From Myrica gale (lineage: Eukaryota > Streptophyta > Magnoliopsida > Fagales > Myricaceae), in contig OZ005604.1 of the NCBI GenBank assembly GCA_963930655.1, forward strand, positions 8,442,001-8,506,000: a stretch of DNA of 64,000 nucleotides, written 5' to 3'. Position 1 is the first letter of the stretch; each line of letters begins with the position of its first letter. A program made the translations under genes and the position numbers. Positions 59,262 through 64,000 of this stretch are shown in pieces. The notes under the pieces are model-generated. The model saw only the letters and a program-made list of their open reading frames with translations, searched no databases and was not told the DNA's origin.

Positions 59262-59647
59262 TGTAAGATCAAATTCTTGTAATAGGAGTATCCATCTAAT
59301 CAGCCTCGGTTTGGCTTCTTTTTTTTCAATAAAAATTTCAAAGTTGCATGATCAGTGAATATTATAACAAGAGAACCAAGAAGATATGATCTAAATTTAT
59401 CCAACGCAAAGACTATAGCTAATAATTATTTTTCTGTGGTTGAATAATTCTTCTGAGCAGCATTCAAAGTTTTACTAGCATAGTATATCACAAATGACAG
59501 TTTATTTCTTTGCTGTCCAAGTGCAGCCCCCACAGCAAAGTCACTTGCATCACACATGATTTCAAAAGGGAGTGACCAGTCAGGGGGCTGAATGATAGGT
59601 GCTGTGGTGAGAAATTTTTTCAGCTGATTAAAGCAAGTTTGACACTC

Positions 59648-60660
59648 CTAGGTCCATTCAAACTTAACATCATGCATTAAGAGGTGACAAAGTGGCTTAG
59701 AGATAAAACTAAAATTCTTTATGAACCTTCGGTAAAAACCAGCATGCCCTAAGAAAGATCTAACATCTTTCACATTTCTAGGTGCAGGCAAATTTGAAAT
59801 TAAGTCTATTTTAGCTTTATCTACCTCTATGCCCTGAGAAGATATGATAAGCCCCAAAACTATCCCTTGTTGCACCATGAAATGACATTTCTCCCAATTG
59901 AACAACAATTGTTTTTCTTCACATCTTTTCAAGACAACTTGTAAATTAGACAAACATGCATCAAATGTTTTCCCAAAAACTGAAAAATCATTCATGAAAA
60001 CTTCTACAATATCCTCAATCAAGTCACTAAAAATGCTTAACATGCATCTTTGAAAAGTGGTCGGGGCATTGCATAGCCCAAATGACATTCTTTTGAAAGT
60101 AAAAGTCCCAAAAGGACAAGTGAAGGTAGTCTTCTCTTGATCCTCAGGGGCTATTTCTATTTGGTAGTAACCAGAAAAACCATCTAAAAAACAATAGTAC
60201 TCATGTCCTGCCACTTTCTCTAAAATCTGGTCAAGGAAAGGCAAAGAAAAATGGTCCTTCCTAGAGGCAGCATTTAATTTTCTATAATCTACACATCCTC
60301 CAGCTTGTGGTCTCTCTAGTAGGCACTAATTCTCCCTTGTTATTTTCCGCCACAGTTATACCAGATTTCTTTGGAACAACTTGGATAGGACTAACCCATT
60401 TACTGTCAGTAATGGGATAGATGATGCCTATGTCTAACAGTTTCAAGACTTTTTTTTACCACTTCTTTCATTGTGGGGTTTAGTCTCCTTTGCATCTCTC
60501 TAGAAGGTTTCGAATCCTCTTCTAAATATATCCTATGTGTACAAATAAGAGGACCTATACCTTTGATGTCAGCAATGGACCAGCCAATGGCTGATTTGTG
60601 TTGTACCAAAATTTCCAGCAACTTACTCTCTTGATCAGGAGTCAATAGTGCAGAAATCAC
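59648..60660 (-). pseudogene. Athila-like reverse transcriptase; fossil
   Basis: Landmarks on the minus strand: MPFLDQILEKVAGHEYYCFL, FSGYYQIEIAPEDQEKTTFT, CPFGTFTFKRMSFGLCNAPT, VFMNDFSVFG and FLGHAGFYRRFIKNFS. The wording is that of the Athila RT. The N-terminal part (60660-60406) reads IGWSIADIKGI. The region is interrupted. Confidence 0.88.
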
Positions 60661-60846
60661 TACCGGAAATGATTTTTCTGGTCCAAGATAAGCATACTAC
60701 AGCTCCAAAGGCAATGACTTTAACTCCAACTTTGGAGTCATTTCATTGGAAGGTTGTGCGGATGCTTGTAGTGGCTCAAATTTGAGCCTCCACTGCATCT
60801 CATTTGAATTTCCTGCAGCACATATAGAAGACAATTGGTTAGTAAA

Positions 60847-61782
60847 CTAAATCTTATCAAAGGAGTCTTCAAAATCCTCCCAATGTTCATCACAATTATA
60901 ATTTAACAAAAGATTTTCATCAAGTAAAGATTCCAATGCATTGACTTCTTGAATGTCTTCAAGTTCTTGAGGTTGCCTGCACAAATTAAAAATATTCAGT
61001 TCTAAAGTCATATTCCTAAAACTCAACTTTAAAACACCACTCCTACAATCAATTATCGCATTAGAAGTTGCTAGGAATGGTCTTCCTAAAATCACTGGTG
61101 CTGCAAAATTTGCATGAGTTGACAACTTCATATCCAATATCACAAAATCCACAGGGTAATAAAATTTATCTACTTGGACCAAGACATCTTCAACAATACC
61201 CTTAGGAATTTTTATGGATCTATCGGCAAGCTGCAAAATGATGGAAGTGGACTTTAATTCTCCTAGTCCCAATTGTTCATACACACTATAAGGCAACAAA
61301 TTAACCCCTGACCCTAAGTCTAACAAGGCCTGACCAATCTTAGAATTTTCAATGACGCATGAAATAGTCGGTGATCCAGGATCCTTGTACTTAGGTGGTG
61401 TGTGATTTTGAATATTGGCACTAACTTGCTCAGTTCGGAAAGTTTTTTTCTGCACACTTAGTTTACGTTTTACAGTGCATAAATCTTTTAGAAACTTAGC
61501 ATAAGCAGGAATTTGTTTAATAGCATCAAGAAGTGGAATGTTGATCCTAACTTGCTTAAAGATTTCTAAGATTTCAGTGTGCTGTTTTTCTTTATGCAAA
61601 GAAAGCAAACGATGTGGAAAAGGTGCAGGTATGGGACATGCATCATCATTTGAATCTAAAATGCTTGACTCACCATATACTTGAGGGGGTTTAGTTTTGT
61701 TACCTGAGTTTCCAGCACTATGAGCAGGGACATCTACAACCTTACCACTTCTCAAAGTTGTAATGGCCTTCACTATTTTCAC
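60847..61782 (-). pseudogene. Athila-like gag-end/protease region; fossil
   Basis: The 311-residue frame includes GQALLDLGSGVNLLPYSVYE (aspartic protease area) and APVILGRPFLATSNAIIDCR (protease end motif). It processes the polyprotein in live relatives. Confidence 0.85.
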
Positions 61783-61803
61783 ATTGATCTCTTCACCATT
61801 ATT

Positions 61804-63259
61804 CTAAGATGATTCACTTTGTCCTTGTGGATTGGGTTGAGGTTGAGCTGGGAATTCGCCTTTTTCTTGACTACTCAAAGTGGTGGTGACTCGAGTAAGA
61901 GTCCCTCTGATGTCGTTGATGGCTTGTGAGTTTTGGTTATTGATTGTGGCTTGACTTTGCATGAACTGCTGCAAGCTGACTGTTAGCTGCTGAATGGAGT
62001 CTTCTACTCCCTTTTTCTGCATCAGGTGAGGCTGATTTGCAAAATGAGTGAGACCCGGGCCTTGACCAGCTGCTACATAAGGAGTGTACTGACTTTGTCC
62101 TTGTGTAGATGGCCCGGTTTGCTCATTTTTCCAGCTGAAGTTTGGATGATTTCTCCAACCTGCATTGTAAGAATTCGAGTAAGGTCCAGAAAAATTCTTA
62201 GATATCATATGTACAGGGTTGGATTGATCTAGCAAAACTTCCTTAAAAACAGGTATTGTTGGGCAGGCATTAGTTATATTACCTGGATCCTCAATATGCA
62301 ACATTTTTCAGAGTTTGATGGTACTAAATGCATCTCATTTACTTTCTTCAGCTCAATGGAATCTAACTTTTAGAAATCAACGCAAGTCTAGCATTTAGAT
62401 CATCACTTTCTTTCAGTTGATATTTACCACCCCCACTAATGCATTTCTGATTTTCAGATCTATCAAATGAATCAGAAACATCCCAAGATTGAGCGTTATC
62501 AGCCAAATAATCAAAATAATCAAAAGCTTCATCGGGTTCTTTGTTGAAAAATTCACCATTGCACATGGTTTCTACAAATTGCCTCATTTTTTGTTGCAAC
62601 CCTTCATAAAAGAAACTTATAATCCTCCAATTCTGATATCCATGGTGAGGACATGCATTTAAAAGGTCTTTGAATCGTTCCCAACAATGATAAAATGTTT
62701 CCACATCCTTTTGACCAAAATTCATGATTTGTCTTTTCAAAGCATTGGTTCTATGCATAGGAAAAAATTTCTTTAGAAATTCAATTTGCATTTCTTGCCA
62801 AGTCCCAATAGATCTTGGTCTTAAAGAATTCAACCATGTCTTAGCCTTATCTTTCAAGGAAAATGTAAACAATTTAAGTCTTATAACCCCTTTAGTGCAT
62901 GTTCTATCCATAAATGTGGAACACACTTCTTCAAACTCCTTAACATGCAAATAGGGATTTTTAGATTCCATCCAATGAAAATATAGTAGCAAAGGAATCA
63001 TCCCGGGTTTAAAATTAAAAGTATTTGCATTCAAAGGTTGAATAATGCAAGATGGTGGGCTTGTCCTAATAGGTAGCAAGTATTCTCTAAGGGTTCTGTT
63101 ATGATTGACTACTTCCCTATCAAGATGTTCATGTTCAGCCATATTGCTATGAGTCTCAGATGATGATTCAAGTGCAAATGATTCGGTTGATGAGGAGGTT
63201 AATGATTCTGCCCTAGCAAGTCTAAATGTGTTATCTCTAACCCAACCAGACATACACAC
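61804..63259 (-). pseudogene. Athila-like gag; fossil
   Basis: The gag frame at 63259-62363 contains LKLFTFSLKDKAKTWLNSLR and ETFYHCWERFKDLLNACPHH, the family signature (LRLFPFSLRDKAxxWL; WERFKDLLRxCPHHG). A second part at 62304-61804 holds the glutamine-rich tail. The two frames are separated by a gap. Confidence 0.87.
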
Positions 63260-63393
63260 TCAGCAATTAAATAAATTAAAGATAAAACAATCACGGTAAA
63301 TGAGAGGAAATAGACATCACCCGGGCTGTGCAGAGGTGCACAGCTCTAAAAACACCCTCTCAGCTTTCAACAAACTATGCTGATGACACCAAT

Positions 63394-63411
63394 TGTCCCC
63401 GGCAACGGCTT
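63394..63411 (-). other. Primer-binding site of the Athila-like element
   Basis: On the minus strand AAGCCGTTGCCGGGGACA resembles the Athila/Tat primer site TGGCGCCGTTGCCGGGGA. Confidence 0.7.
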
Positions 63412-63420
63412 CAAAAACTT

Positions 63421-64000
63421 GATGTGAATTCGGAGGTGCTTCCAAGTGCAGAAGTGTCAAGTTGTAACAAGGATAAATCCAAGATCGATTCCACAGAGAC
63501 AAATGTGTATCAAAGTATTTGTAAGAGATTATTGCAATAGGAAAGAGCTATGTAAAAGCATTTTTGGGTTTTATGTTTAAATAAAAATCAGCTTGGTGGT
63601 AATGTTTTGGAAAGTAAATACAAAGCTGTTTAAATGCTGGTAAGAATCGAAAATCTAATCCAACACATAGGCAAAGATAGAACAACTTCACAGAAGCAAT
63701 TTGACAAACACTTGGGGTGTGGGTTAAAATATCTAGTGCTTTCACCATTTACTTCATTTCTTGGCCTTCCTCAAGTTTTACTAATCCAATCAAGGTATTA
63801 ATAAAAACGAAATATGCAAGTTTAATTTCAATTGACCATGACGACTTCTAAAAGAGAAGTATATCCTCATTAAATCTCAGCTCAAAATCCATGTATCACA
63901 TTAATGAAAATCCTTGGTTAACTCAAGGTTTTGTTGTGCCTAGTGTCATCAACAAAGCAAGAAATAAGAACAAGAGATTTATCAACCAATCTTTATCAAC
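63421..64000 (-). repeat. 5' LTR part of the Athila-like element (runs off window)
   Basis: The sequence upstream (minus sense) of the primer site includes CTCTGTGGAATCGATCTTGG, typical near Athila LTR ends. No LTR start is inside the window. No host gene is seen. Confidence 0.55.

Larger units (their letters stand above)
57600..64000 (-). mobile_element. Athila-like Ty3/gypsy element, right end outside window; fossil
   Basis: Minus strand, from right: LTR portion, primer site, gag, protease, RT, RNase H, integrase and 3' spacer. The gag and RT wording and the GTTGCCGGGGA primer site are those of the Athila/Tat branch (no chromodomain). Several frames are long (298, 311 and 198 codons), so it is less decayed than the copia elements, but it is interrupted in several places. 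No envelope-like frame was recognised. Confidence 0.85.

Noticed and set aside
1-64000. tRNA, rRNA, microRNA or riboswitch genes
   Set aside because: No cloverleaf with tRNA boxes, no rRNA wording and no convincing long near-perfect miRNA stem was seen; the LTR hairpins are too short and are repeated.

Overview
The window is AT-rich eudicot plant nuclear DNA. This rests on a light-harvesting gene (LHCA6-like) and a pollen-receptor-kinase gene (PRK3-like) with plant-type introns, and on plant transposon families: Tekay-like and Athila-like Ty3/gypsy, Ty1/copia, L1-type LINE, CACTA, hAT and a Mutator-like end. Most of the 64 kb is nested transposon sequence. Only two host loci are well supported. 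No species is named because nothing in the sequence fixes one.

Layout. 1-14747: a Tekay-like gypsy element on the plus strand (element I). Two opposite-strand LTRs of its own family are inserted into it, one in its 5' LTR (running off the left edge) and one between gag and pol (5612-9358). 14748-18326: the PRK3-like gene on the minus strand and its flanks. 18327-22301: a complete but non-autonomous CACTA element carrying one exon that looks like molybdenum cofactor sulfurase (ABA3). 22302-33943: copia remnants in both orientations, two solo LTRs of the Tekay-like family (23518-27582 and 29869-33938, each with a perfect 5-bp target duplication), and a Mutator-like end. 33944-37000: a possible broken gene start, a copia crumb, and a copia remnant split by a 1.25-kb LTR-like insertion. 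38008-39268: an intact four-exon LHCA6 gene (267 codons). 39994-43020: a second CACTA element carrying two exons of a hotdog acyl-CoA thioesterase. 44100-56379: an L1-type LINE on the minus strand, split by a hAT remnant and by a copia element (element II). Element II is itself interrupted by a 1.75-kb LTR-like insertion. 56380-57180: a third copia LTR and leader. 57600-64000: an Athila-like gypsy element on the minus strand, leaving the window at the right.

The host genes do not work together. PRK3-like proteins are pollen-tube plasma-membrane pseudokinases; LHCA6 is a minor photosystem I antenna that helps link PSI to the chloroplast NDH complex. The most interesting signals are the two CACTA elements that each hold host exons, the modular U3 regions of the Tekay-like LTRs (one subfamily packed with GATAAG, the other with GCCCA), the GTCGAC-core palindrome clusters in the two LTR-like insertions, and an 11-nt shortfall that shifts the frame of the PRK3-like kinase domain. 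All comparisons were made by eye from memory of the families; no database was searched.
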